Part shown: positions 1 through 5,591 of the stretch, piece after piece | How positions within the stretch are numbered: the first letter of the stretch is position 1 | Layout of the letters: every line of letters starts with the position of its first letter | From: DAOTXK01 sp034435395 | Lineage (GTDB): Bacteria; Chloroflexota; Anaerolineae; Aggregatilineales; Ch27 | DNA: 5,675 nt | Reading direction: 5' to 3' | Assembly: GCA_034435395.1 (NCBI GenBank) | Contig: DAOTXK010000114.1 | Location: 1-5,675 of the forward strand | The notes under the pieces: generated by a model | Databases searched by the model: none | What the model was told of the DNA's origin: nothing | What the model saw: only the letters and a program-made list of their open reading frames with translations | Made by a program: the position numbers and the translations under genes

Positions 1-304
1 CGTCAAACTCGCCCCCGGCCGCCGCCTCGAAGATGCCGTCCCAGCCCCACTCCTCCATGACGGGCACGCAGTTCAACCGGGCGCAAATCTCCTCCCAGAC
101 GTCATAGTCCCAGCCGACGCCCTCGCCGGTCGCCTCGTCGATGCTGTTGAAGGGCGGGTAGAGGTTCTCCACCGCCACTCGCACCTCCCGGCCACCAAGG
201 TCGGGGAGTCCTTCCTCCCCACCCTGGGCGAACACCCCTGCTGCCGTCGTGATCAGCGCGACTATGACAATAGCCGCCACAAGCGCCAATCGACGATAGT
301 TCAT
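1..304 (-). CDS. Periplasmic amino-acid-type ABC transporter substrate-binding protein, N-terminal part (runs off the window)
   Basis: Reading the minus strand from an ATG at 304-302 gives 101 open codons to the window edge. Residues 1-26 form a classic signal peptide: a basic start (NYRR), a hydrophobic stretch from about 6 to 18, and a likely signal peptidase I site after VFA (residue 26). No lipobox Cys is seen, so a soluble periplasmic or exported protein is more likely than a lipoprotein. From residue 40 the sequence matches the start of the SBP_bac_3 (polar amino-acid binding) fold: VRVAVENLYPPFNSID, then GWDYDVWEEICARLNC and WGWDGIFEAAAGGEFD. Such proteins capture an amino acid or similar solute and hand it to an ABC permease, which would lie beyond position 1. 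The ligand cannot be read from this part. The start is fixed by a strong Shine-Dalgarno six bases upstream. Nearly all codons of the mature part end in G or C, unlike the neighbouring genes. Confidence 0.9.
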   Translation of the reverse strand, partial: MNYRRLALVAAIVIVALITTAAGVFAQGGEEGLPDLGGREVRVAVENLYPPFNSIDEATGEGVGWDYDVWEEICARLNCVPVMEEWGWDGIFEAAAGGEFD

Positions 305-310
305 GTCACT

Positions 311-317
311 CCTCCTT
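311..317 (-). promoter_or_regulatory. Strong Shine-Dalgarno of the substrate-binding protein gene
   Basis: The minus strand reads AAGGAGG, then six bases (AGTGAC), then the ATG at 304-302. This is a full anti-16S match at good spacing and decides the start codon. No other gene in the window has one comparable, which suggests this gene is translated strongly, as usual for binding proteins. Confidence 0.85.
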
Positions 318-380
318 GGAATAACGGCGTTTTCGAACGGTGTAGCCCGCCAACAAACACTTTTGGACAATAAGCTCTCC

Positions 381-403
381 TTTCGCTATGTAACGAGGCG
401 AAA
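381..403. repeat. Interrupted dyad TTTCGC-N11-GCGAAA upstream of the binding-protein gene
   Basis: TTTCGC at 381-386 and GCGAAA at 398-403 are perfect inverted copies separated by 11 bases, a 17-bp centre-to-centre distance. That geometry is typical of a site bound by a dimeric helix-turn-helix regulator. It lies about 77-99 bp before the start of the binding-protein gene, where an operator or activator site would be expected. I could not find a convincing -35/-10 pair nearby. A six-base dyad can also arise by chance, so the functional reading is tentative. Confidence 0.3.
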
Positions 404-457
404 ACCATGTTGGCAGATTCAGCGCCCTGGCGGCGAGCGACCCTGCCAGACGCTACC

Positions 458-471
458 CGCGGATATCCGCG
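458..471. repeat. Perfect 14-bp palindrome in the intergenic region
   Basis: CGCGGATATCCGCG is a perfect uninterrupted palindrome in the gap between the GNAT gene and the binding-protein gene. With no loop it is better suited to a DNA-binding site than to an RNA hairpin. No second copy was noticed in the window. No function can be assigned. Confidence 0.4.
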
Positions 472-503
472 TCAGCACATCCCGTCACGAAGAGCGGCTT
501 ACC

Positions 504-536
504 GGGCGCATCGGCGAAAGTCACTGGCGAGCGCCC
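504..536. other. Inverted repeat downstream of the GNAT gene, no U-tract
   Basis: GGGCGC at 504-509 pairs with GCGCCC at 531-536 across a 21-base loop, and TCG/CGA (511-513/528-530) can extend the stem after a one-base bulge. It begins about 25 bp after the stop codon of the GNAT gene, where a terminator would sit. No run of T follows on either strand, so it is not a canonical rho-independent terminator. At most it is a processing or 3'-end stabilising hairpin. Confidence 0.2.
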
Positions 537-560
537 TCCGGACTACGCCAGCTGCCCACG

Positions 561-1376
561 TTAGGGACAGTCAGATGCCAGCAGATACCAGCAACGTTTT
601 TGTCCCCCCGCCTCCTGCGACACAAAATCCGTCACCACAAACCCCTCAGCGAACAACCTGGTGAATACCTGGCGCGTCTGCAAGCGCCAGCGCAGGGCCT
701 TATCGGGCTGGGTCTCCTTCAGATGATTGATGCTCGCTGGTATCTCGACCAGGACGTGAGCGGCCCCCACCGGCCATCGGATCGGGCCAGGACTTCCATC
801 GTCCACCTGGGAGAGCACACAGTGGGCGTTGGCGATGTCAGGAGGAGGGGGAAGCGTATATTGTCGTAACCGTACCCGCTCGTGGTTAAGCCACCACCGC
901 ACCTCGAACCGGTCCGACGGAAGGCCGGTGTTAAGCCCATCATGCATGGTACCATAGAAGTTGTCATGGTAGCGGTTACAAACGCATCCCAACCGCCGGA
1001 TGTTCAGGCTGGCGTTGCCGCGTTGCAGCGGATCGTAGGTCCAGGCTATGCAATCATACCCCTGGGCAAGGACCAGCTGTCGTTGCAGCCACTTCAGGTT
1101 TGAACCGATTCCCCTGCCCTGGTATTCCGGCAGGACGCCGGTGGCGTGGGACCAGTGCAGAACCATGCCATCGCGAATGCCCAGGAACCCCACCACAAAC
1201 CCGACCGCCCGATCACCGTCGAAAGCCCCCAGCACCAATCCCCCGGCATGGCCGATGGCCGTCAGCAGATGAGCAGGGATCGCGTCACGGTCGTCGGTGG
1301 ACCAGATCGGCCCGTGTAGATCGGCCACCAATTCGATTTCTTCGGGAGAGATTATAGGACGATATTCGATAGGCAT
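561..1376 (-). CDS. GNAT-superfamily acetyltransferase-like protein (COG3375 type)
   Basis: The 271-residue product reads through a GNAT fold. It starts with IEYRPIISPEEIELVADL, followed by IW and the conserved DAIPAHLLTAIGHAGGLVLGAF (about 31-52). Strand-rich VGFVVGF follows at 58-64. The acetyl-CoA pyrophosphate-binding motif is at 81-91 (VLPEYQGRGIG). The family-typical AWTYDPLQRGNASLNIRRLG is at 111-130, with GLPSDRFEVRWWL at 151-163. The last 70 residues form a second, less conserved part with VLVEIPASINHLK and a VVTDFV motif. This arrangement matches the predicted acetyltransferases of COG3375, whose substrates are mostly unknown and which are often somewhat longer than single-domain GNATs, so I name no substrate. 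The family similarity begins at residue 3, so the ATG at 1376-1374 is a natural start although no Shine-Dalgarno precedes it. The gene follows the eIF-2B-like gene after 48 bp and is probably last in the cluster. Confidence 0.88.
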   Translation of the reverse strand: MPIEYRPIISPEEIELVADLHGPIWSTDDRDAIPAHLLTAIGHAGGLVLGAFDGDRAVGFVVGFLGIRDGMVLHWSHATGVLPEYQGRGIGSNLKWLQRQLVLAQGYDCIAWTYDPLQRGNASLNIRRLGCVCNRYHDNFYGTMHDGLNTGLPSDRFEVRWWLNHERVRLRQYTLPPPPDIANAHCVLSQVDDGSPGPIRWPVGAAHVLVEIPASINHLKETQPDKALRWRLQTRQVFTRLFAEGFVVTDFVSQEAGGQKRCWYLLASDCP

Positions 1377-1424
1377 AAATAGGTAGATCGTGCAAAAACA
1401 CTGAGGCGAATTTAGATATATGCG
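1377..1424 (-). other. AT-rich 48-bp spacer before the GNAT gene, without Shine-Dalgarno
   Basis: This spacer is about 38% G+C (18 of 48 bases), clearly lower than the coding sequence around it. On the minus strand it contains CATATATCTAAAT, which could supply a -10-like box, but no matching -35 was found. The bases just before the GNAT ATG (ACCTATTT) show no purine-rich ribosome-binding site. Either translation starts without a Shine-Dalgarno or a short transcript begins here. Both are inference. Confidence 0.3.
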
Positions 1425-2357
1425 CTAAACCGTGCTGCGAACTTCCGCAATGACGTTGTGTAACAGGGGATGCACCGTCCGGGTGCGACTCAGGGTGCGA
1501 ATCTCATCAGCCGTCAGCAACCCCTGTTCGGTAACCACGCCCGCAATCGCCGTCCACGGTGTAAGGTCGTAAATGCGATTCTGCACCCTGACCCCGGCAG
1601 GGGCCTCGGCCCACACATCGCCTGGGACACGTTCATGGATAGGCTGTTCCCCAAGGACCGCCGGCCAGACTTTGGAGGTATGGGCCAGCAAGTAACACGG
1701 AATCCCCAGGCTTTGGGCGCAAACCGCCAGGCCCGCCGTGCCGACTTTGGAAACAACGCCCATCTCAGTCAGGCTGTCCACACCCACCAGCACCAGCTCG
1801 ACTTCCTGGAGCACAGCATACGCGGCGCTGTCAACGCTGACCGTCACATCGATGCCCTGCCTGGCCAGTTCTGCCGCCTGCCAGCGTCCCTCCAATAACG
1901 GGCGACCTTCCATGTTATAGACACGCGGTTCTCGGCCAGCACTTTTGGCGTACATAATCGTTTTGAACACGGTCGAGCTGGCGGAGTGCGTCAGGATCGA
2001 GGCGTGGGCGGGGATAAGGGCTGCTGCCTTCCGGCAGACGGTTTCGCGCCCATCATCCTGCTCCTGGAGAAATGCTTGCACGGTTTCCCGCAAAGCCCAG
2101 GTCATTGCCTCTGAATCGGTTTCTGCGGCGACCGCGGAAAAGACACGGTTGAACAGGGTAACCAGAGACGCCATCCCACTCTGGGCGGTAAGGATTTCGC
2201 GGGCGATCTGCTGGAGTGACGTCAGCAACACTGCTCCCGCGCTGTCCGTTTCCTCAAGCGCAAAGTCCAATAGCATCTGCGCCGTCGCCCTGGTAATACT
2301 TACTGCGCCGGACAGTTTGTCAGTCATGATGGCAACTTGTTGTTCACGCCAGGCCAC
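1425..2357 (-). CDS. eIF-2B alpha/beta/delta-like protein (IF-2B superfamily), probably not an active sugar-phosphate isomerase
   Basis: The 310-residue product shows the layout of the IF-2B/MtnA/ribose-1,5-bisphosphate isomerase superfamily. A helical N-terminal part runs to about 115 (LSGAVSITRATAQMLLDFALE at 15-35). The Rossmann-like core follows: AHASILTHSASSTVFKTI (117-134), EGRPLLEGRWQAAELARQGI (150-169), a VDSAA segment at 175-179, LVLVGVDSLTEMGVVSKVGT (188-207) and IPCYLLAHTSK (219-229). Asp194 sits where the isomerases keep their catalytic Asp. Ser125 sits in the THxxS segment where MtnA and archaeal R15P isomerase have the catalytic Cys, so isomerase activity is doubtful. Known relatives include eukaryotic eIF2B regulatory subunits. 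The role of bacterial members is unclear. The start taken is a GTG with GGGGAG about seven bases upstream. An ATG eleven codons in (2327-2325) has no ribosome-binding site but would keep the whole domain. It lies 61 bp after the small membrane-protein gene. Confidence 0.85.
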   Translation of the reverse strand: MAWREQQVAIMTDKLSGAVSITRATAQMLLDFALEETDSAGAVLLTSLQQIAREILTAQSGMASLVTLFNRVFSAVAAETDSEAMTWALRETVQAFLQEQDDGRETVCRKAAALIPAHASILTHSASSTVFKTIMYAKSAGREPRVYNMEGRPLLEGRWQAAELARQGIDVTVSVDSAAYAVLQEVELVLVGVDSLTEMGVVSKVGTAGLAVCAQSLGIPCYLLAHTSKVWPAVLGEQPIHERVPGDVWAEAPAGVRVQNRIYDLTPWTAIAGVVTEQGLLTADEIRTLSRTRTVHPLLHNVIAEVRSTV

Positions 2358-2418
2358 AGACCCGCTCCCCAGAACGACTGGCCGCTGAACCTCAGTACCC
2401 CCTCTGACCGGGCACTCC

Positions 2419-2679
2419 CTAACCCTTGCCCAAAGGCTCAGCCAACAGTACCCCCAACAGGCCGGAGAAGATCGCCAGGTGAAGGGCGGTAAACGCCATA
2501 ATGGACCATACAGTGCCGCCGGTCGCCGCGGCCACGAGGTGGAGGAAAAAGCTGACGACGGTCAGAATAACACCAGCCAGGATCGGCACGCCACGGTAAT
2601 GGGCGAGACGGGTCGAGAAGAACGTGATCACTCGTGCCAACGTGCGCGACCGGTTCAGTTTATCCAGCAGCCTGTTCAT
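2419..2679 (-). CDS. Small two-helix membrane protein, function unknown
   Basis: The 86-residue product begins with a basic amphipathic segment (MNRLLDKLNRSRTLARVI, about 1-18). Two hydrophobic stretches follow, VPILAGVILTVVSFFLHLVA (31-50) and VWSIMAFTALHLAIFSGLLG (57-76), joined by a short Gly/Thr turn. The tail (EPLGKG) is short. The basic N-terminus predicts both ends in the cytoplasm with a hairpin in the membrane. The gene starts 26 bp after the hflX stop and is translated in the same direction, so co-transcription with hflX is likely. A weak AAGG lies about ten bases before the ATG. The clean hydrophobicity pattern and the tight fit between two clear genes support it as a real gene. 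I recognise no named family and infer no specific function. Confidence 0.75.
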   Translation of the reverse strand: MNRLLDKLNRSRTLARVITFFSTRLAHYRGVPILAGVILTVVSFFLHLVAAATGGTVWSIMAFTALHLAIFSGLLGVLLAEPLGKG

Positions 2680-2705
2680 CGCTTTCGTGCCTTGTTATAT
2701 GACGA

Positions 2706-4106
2706 TCACCCGCCCGAATAATCAATGACCGACTTCATCGCCGTAATCTGCGCCGCGATTGCACGGGGCACCTGTGCCTGCATGACAACACCGTTGTCGG
2801 TGTGCTCTTCAGTGAAGATTATGCCCGTCTGGTGGATGCGGGAAATGAGGTCCCCGCGCTCATAAGGGATGAGCACATGAATTTGTTGCATCTGGGCCAC
2901 GAGCAAGTCTTCTATTTCCAGCAGGAGATCGTTCAACCCAGCGCCAGTTTTGGCCGAGACAGGCACCACGCGATGGTATTCCCGGGTATTAATGCCCAGG
3001 TGAGTGGTCAGGGCATCGTCCTCCAGAAGGTCAATTTTATTCAACACCAACAGCCGGGGCATGGGTGGCAGGTCCAGTTCGGCCAGCGTATCTTCGACCG
3101 CTTCGATCTGCTCCACCAGGTTCGGATGGCTGACATCCGCGACATGCAACAATATGGTGGCTGCCGCGATTTCCTCCAGAGTCGCCCGAAAAGCAGCGAT
3201 GAGAGTTGTCGGCAGCTTCTGGATAAACCCGACCGTATCGGAGAACAAGACCGTTTTACCGCCCGCCAGGGTCACCCGACGTGTCGTCGGATCGAGGGTG
3301 GCGAATAACTGATCGGCGGCGTAGACATCGGCTCCGGTCAGGCTGTTGAGCAGCGTCGATTTACCCGCATTGGTGTAACCGACCAGCGCGGCCACCGGGA
3401 TATTGGCCTGCTGGCGCTGTCGTCGGTGACGACTGCGATGGGCGCGTACCGCCTCCAGTTCTTTCTTCAGCCTGGTAATGCGGCGACCGATCTCGCGGCG
3501 GTCAACTTCAAGCTGTGTCTCGCCGGGCCCGCGAAGCCCCACACCGCCACCCCCGGCCCTTGAAGCGCCCCCGCCTGCCTGGCGGGCCAGATGCGTCCAC
3601 TGTCGGGTCAGGCGCGGCAGTCGATACTCATACTGCGCCAGTTCAACCTGAAGCGCTCCCTCACGAGTCTGGGCATGCCGGGCGAAGATGTCCAGGATCA
3701 ACGCCGATCGATCGATGACTTTGACCGCCTCCCCGAACGCTTTCTCCAACTCGCGTTGGTGGCGGGGCGACAGCTCATCGTCGAAAATGATGACATCTAC
3801 CTCAAGAGTCTGAAGGTCTTCCCGAATCTCTTCGATCTTGCCTGCCCCGATGAAAGTCGCCGGATGCGGCTTCGACAGTTGTTGAGAGGTCTGCCCGACA
3901 ACTTCAATCCCGGCGGTCGCCGCCAGCAACGCCAGCTCGTTTAGAGAATCTTGTACAGAGAGAAGCGAGCGCCCTTCTTTGAAGGCGACTCCCACCAGGT
4001 AGCCTTTCTCTGCCAATGGCTGCTCGGAAAACGGCTCGCGTAAGTCTTGATCATCTATCATGTGAGGTCTGCCCAGAGAGCCAGAGAGAGTGAGCAACGG
4101 ACCCAC
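2706..4106 (-). CDS. hflX: GTPase HflX (ribosome-associated GTP-binding protein)
   Basis: HflX binds the 50S subunit and, in characterised bacteria, splits or rescues stalled and hibernating ribosomes using GTP. The 466-residue product has the full family layout. The N-terminal HflX domain (about 35-200) contains HPATFIGAGKIEEI (81-94), a DDELSPRHQRELE stretch, IDRSALILDIFARHAQTREG (131-150) and the Gly-rich segment ending in the signature RGPGETQLE (192-200). A basic coiled-coil linker follows at 201-233. The G domain has G1 GYTNAGKST (243-251), G2 around LDPTTR (271-276), G3 DTVGF (290-294), G4 NKID (356-359) and G5 SAKTG (384-388). A C-terminal domain follows (about 405-466). All nucleotide-binding motifs are intact. 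The start taken is a GTG directly after an in-frame TAG. An ATG at codon 16 (4061-4059) is an alternative, and neither has a good Shine-Dalgarno. The gene sits between the kinase (66-bp gap) and the small membrane protein. Confidence 0.96.
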   Translation of the reverse strand: MGPLLTLSGSLGRPHMIDDQDLREPFSEQPLAEKGYLVGVAFKEGRSLLSVQDSLNELALLAATAGIEVVGQTSQQLSKPHPATFIGAGKIEEIREDLQTLEVDVIIFDDELSPRHQRELEKAFGEAVKVIDRSALILDIFARHAQTREGALQVELAQYEYRLPRLTRQWTHLARQAGGGASRAGGGGVGLRGPGETQLEVDRREIGRRITRLKKELEAVRAHRSRHRRQRQQANIPVAALVGYTNAGKSTLLNSLTGADVYAADQLFATLDPTTRRVTLAGGKTVLFSDTVGFIQKLPTTLIAAFRATLEEIAAATILLHVADVSHPNLVEQIEAVEDTLAELDLPPMPRLLVLNKIDLLEDDALTTHLGINTREYHRVVPVSAKTGAGLNDLLLEIEDLLVAQMQQIHVLIPYERGDLISRIHQTGIIFTEEHTDNGVVMQAQVPRAIAAQITAMKSVIDYSGG

Positions 4107-4153
4107 TAGGTGCGGTTGCTCCAGTCGGACCTTCTGATCCGCGACGGCCAGGA

Positions 4154-4169
4154 TGCCAGGCAGATGGCA
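4154..4169. repeat. Short hairpin in the gap between the kinase and hflX
   Basis: TGCCA at 4154-4158 and TGGCA at 4165-4169 form a five-base stem with a six-base loop just after the kinase stop codon. There is no U-tract, so it should not end transcription. It could slightly affect the mRNA between the two genes, or may be chance. Confidence 0.15.
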
Positions 4170-4172
4170 CGT

Positions 4173-5456
4173 TCAATGACCATCAGAAGACCTCGCCGGC
4201 GCGTCGCTGCTGAACAATTCTGCCAACTGGTCATCCGGCGGGGCGCTGCGCATGGGTACCATGATGTGAAAGATGCTGCCCGGTAATGCCTGTTCGTCAT
4301 AACCAGGGCTTTCCGCCCAGATGGTGCCCCCATGCGCCTCCAGGATACCTTTGGCGATGGTCAGGCCCAACCCTGGCCCGCCGCCCTTAAACTTCGTCTT
4401 GCCACTGGAATGATGGGAGACATCAGCCAGCGAGGAAAACTTCTCGAAGATTCGCTGCAAATCTTCCGGCGCGATGCCGATGCCGGTGTCGGCCACAATA
4501 ACATCCGTAAACCCCGGCAGGTCCCTGGCGCGGAGTGTGATCCGACCGCCATCGGGTGTATATTTGACCGCATTCGAGACGACTTTGACCAACACCTGAT
4601 AGAGGCGTTCCGGGTCCCCATAGGTTGGTTTGGTGGTGATGGAAGCCCGATCAATGATAAACGCCAGGTGGCGTGATTTGATCATCTCGCCCACGTCATA
4701 TTCAAGGATGTCGATCAGGCGATGCAACCAGACGGGTTGATGGTGCAGTTCCAGAAGGTTCATCTCGATCAGCGAGACGTCGATCATGTCCTGGACAAGC
4801 TCCCGCAGGCGCGCGGTCCCGCTGAGAATTCCAGACAGCATCATGCCGAGGCGTTGATCCTGATCCTGGGGAAAATCCGCCCGCATCATATTGCAGTAGC
4901 CTTCGATGAGGGTCAGCGGTGTTTTGAGTTCATGGGCAGCCACCGCGATAAAGTCGGACTTGCTTTTGTTGAGGCGCTCGACATTCAAAAGCGCCAGACT
5001 CAATTCCGCGCGCAGGTCTTCCACCAAAGCCTCAGCTTCCAGATTCCCCAGGTAAGCCGTGGCTTCGGAGAACACGTGCTCCAGCTCGGTTAACCACTCG
5101 ATCAGGTGATCGCGCTGCGCACGGTCGCAGAGGAGCTTCCACGTAACCTCTTTCAGGGTGGTCAGCACCGGTAAAAGACCCGCCGGTTCCTCGTCAGTTG
5201 GCGCGCTCCGTGCCTCAACCCAGTCGAGCAGTATCAGGTTGAGCGGCAACGAGTTCCCCAGGCGCAGCGTGCGCAACAGGCCGTCGTAAAACGCCTCCGT
5301 GGCTTCCACAACCGTGGCGCGTAATTGTTCAGACTGAGCCAGCCGGCTGGCGGCTGTTTCAACCAGAGGTGGGAGGTTTGTTTCCAACCAATCCGCGAGA
5401 TTGTCCATCGATTGACCACTTCTCTCAGATCGCCGGGTGTGATCGTCAGGCGTCAT
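4173..5456 (-). CDS. Cytoplasmic sensor histidine kinase with unassigned helical N-terminal region
   Basis: The 427-residue product ends in a complete transmitter. The H box is SDFIAVAAHELKTPLTLIEGY (167-187) with phospho-acceptor His175. The N box is at about 286-303 (VVSNAVKYTPDGG, Asn295). The G1 box is VADTGIGIAP (321-330, Asp323), the F box is IFEKF (336-340), and the G2 lid is GGGPGLGLTIAKG (358-370). The sequence has no transmembrane segment, so it senses a cytoplasmic cue or a partner protein. Residues 17-160 are largely helical and contain FYDGLLRTLRLGNSLPLNLI followed by LLDWVEA, which I cannot assign to PAS or GAF; a weak likeness to RsbR-type N-terminal helical bundles is a guess. 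A coiled-coil-like segment (about 120-166) leads into the H box. No response regulator is next to it in this window. The start could instead be the ATG at codon 17 (5408-5406), beginning MDNLADWLE; neither start has a good ribosome-binding site. Confidence 0.92.
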   Translation of the reverse strand: MTPDDHTRRSERSGQSMDNLADWLETNLPPLVETAASRLAQSEQLRATVVEATEAFYDGLLRTLRLGNSLPLNLILLDWVEARSAPTDEEPAGLLPVLTTLKEVTWKLLCDRAQRDHLIEWLTELEHVFSEATAYLGNLEAEALVEDLRAELSLALLNVERLNKSKSDFIAVAAHELKTPLTLIEGYCNMMRADFPQDQDQRLGMMLSGILSGTARLRELVQDMIDVSLIEMNLLELHHQPVWLHRLIDILEYDVGEMIKSRHLAFIIDRASITTKPTYGDPERLYQVLVKVVSNAVKYTPDGGRITLRARDLPGFTDVIVADTGIGIAPEDLQRIFEKFSSLADVSHHSSGKTKFKGGGPGLGLTIAKGILEAHGGTIWAESPGYDEQALPGSIFHIMVPMRSAPPDDQLAELFSSDAPARSSDGH

Positions 5457-5476
5457 GTGTCTGCCGGAACAGGCCC

Positions 5477-5495
5477 GCCCAGATCACATCTGGGC
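5477..5495. repeat. Perfect hairpin/palindrome in the leader of the kinase gene
   Basis: GCCCAGAT at 5477-5484 and ATCTGGGC at 5488-5495 are perfect inverted copies with a three-base centre (CAC). The element ends about 20 bp before the farther kinase start codon and lies downstream of the candidate -10 box, so it would be in the 5' untranslated region. It could act as an operator at DNA level or as a stable RNA stem. No T run follows on either strand, so a classical terminator or attenuator is not supported. Confidence 0.55.
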
Positions 5496-5526
5496 AAGCT
5501 AACCTCAACGGCACAAATCCACCGGT

Positions 5527-5532
5527 ATTATA
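5527..5532 (-). promoter_or_regulatory. Candidate -10 box (TATAAT) for the kinase gene cluster
   Basis: The minus strand reads TATAAT at 5532-5527, a consensus -10, within the palindrome GGTATTATACC (5524-5534). It lies in the gap between the upstream partial gene and the kinase, about 70 bp before the kinase ATG. No good -35 hexamer stands 16-18 bp upstream and there is no TGn extension, so activator dependence or chance are both possible. The surrounding palindrome could be a repressor or activator half-site arrangement. Confidence 0.35.
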
Positions 5533-5591
5533 CCTACAGTTGGAATTCTGTGCCCGATCCCACCCGCAGCAACTGAGGGCCCGGGGGAGAT

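Noticed and set aside
504..536. Rho-independent terminator for the GNAT gene
   Set aside because: The stem is only six to nine pairs with a 21-base loop, and no run of T follows on either strand.
407..664. Plus-strand open frame of 85 codons covering most of the 256-bp gap
   Set aside because: It is low-complexity Arg/Pro-rich sequence with no ribosome-binding site and overlaps the 3' end of the GNAT gene antisense. It does not look like a protein.
303..869. Plus-strand open frame of 188 codons crossing the gap and the GNAT gene
   Set aside because: More than half lies antisense to the well-supported GNAT gene. The product is rich in Arg, His and Pro with no recognisable motif, as expected of a shadow frame.
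1425..2357. Naming this gene as methylthioribose-1-phosphate isomerase (mtnA) or R15P isomerase
   Set aside because: The catalytic Cys is Ser, and the N-terminal part is the shorter eIF-2B-like type. Only the fold-level assignment is supported.
2802..3308. Plus-strand open frame of 168 codons opposite hflX
   Set aside because: It lies wholly antisense to the intact G domain of HflX and has no motif of its own. The length reflects hflX codon use.
4106..4333. Minus-strand 75-codon frame ending at the hflX start
   Set aside because: It overlaps the C-terminal part of the kinase in another frame and has no protein-like character. Its stop is simply the TAG in front of the hflX GTG.
5325..5576. 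Plus-strand 83-codon frame over the kinase start and leader
   Set aside because: It is antisense to the kinase N-terminus, has no ribosome-binding site and shows no recognisable protein character.
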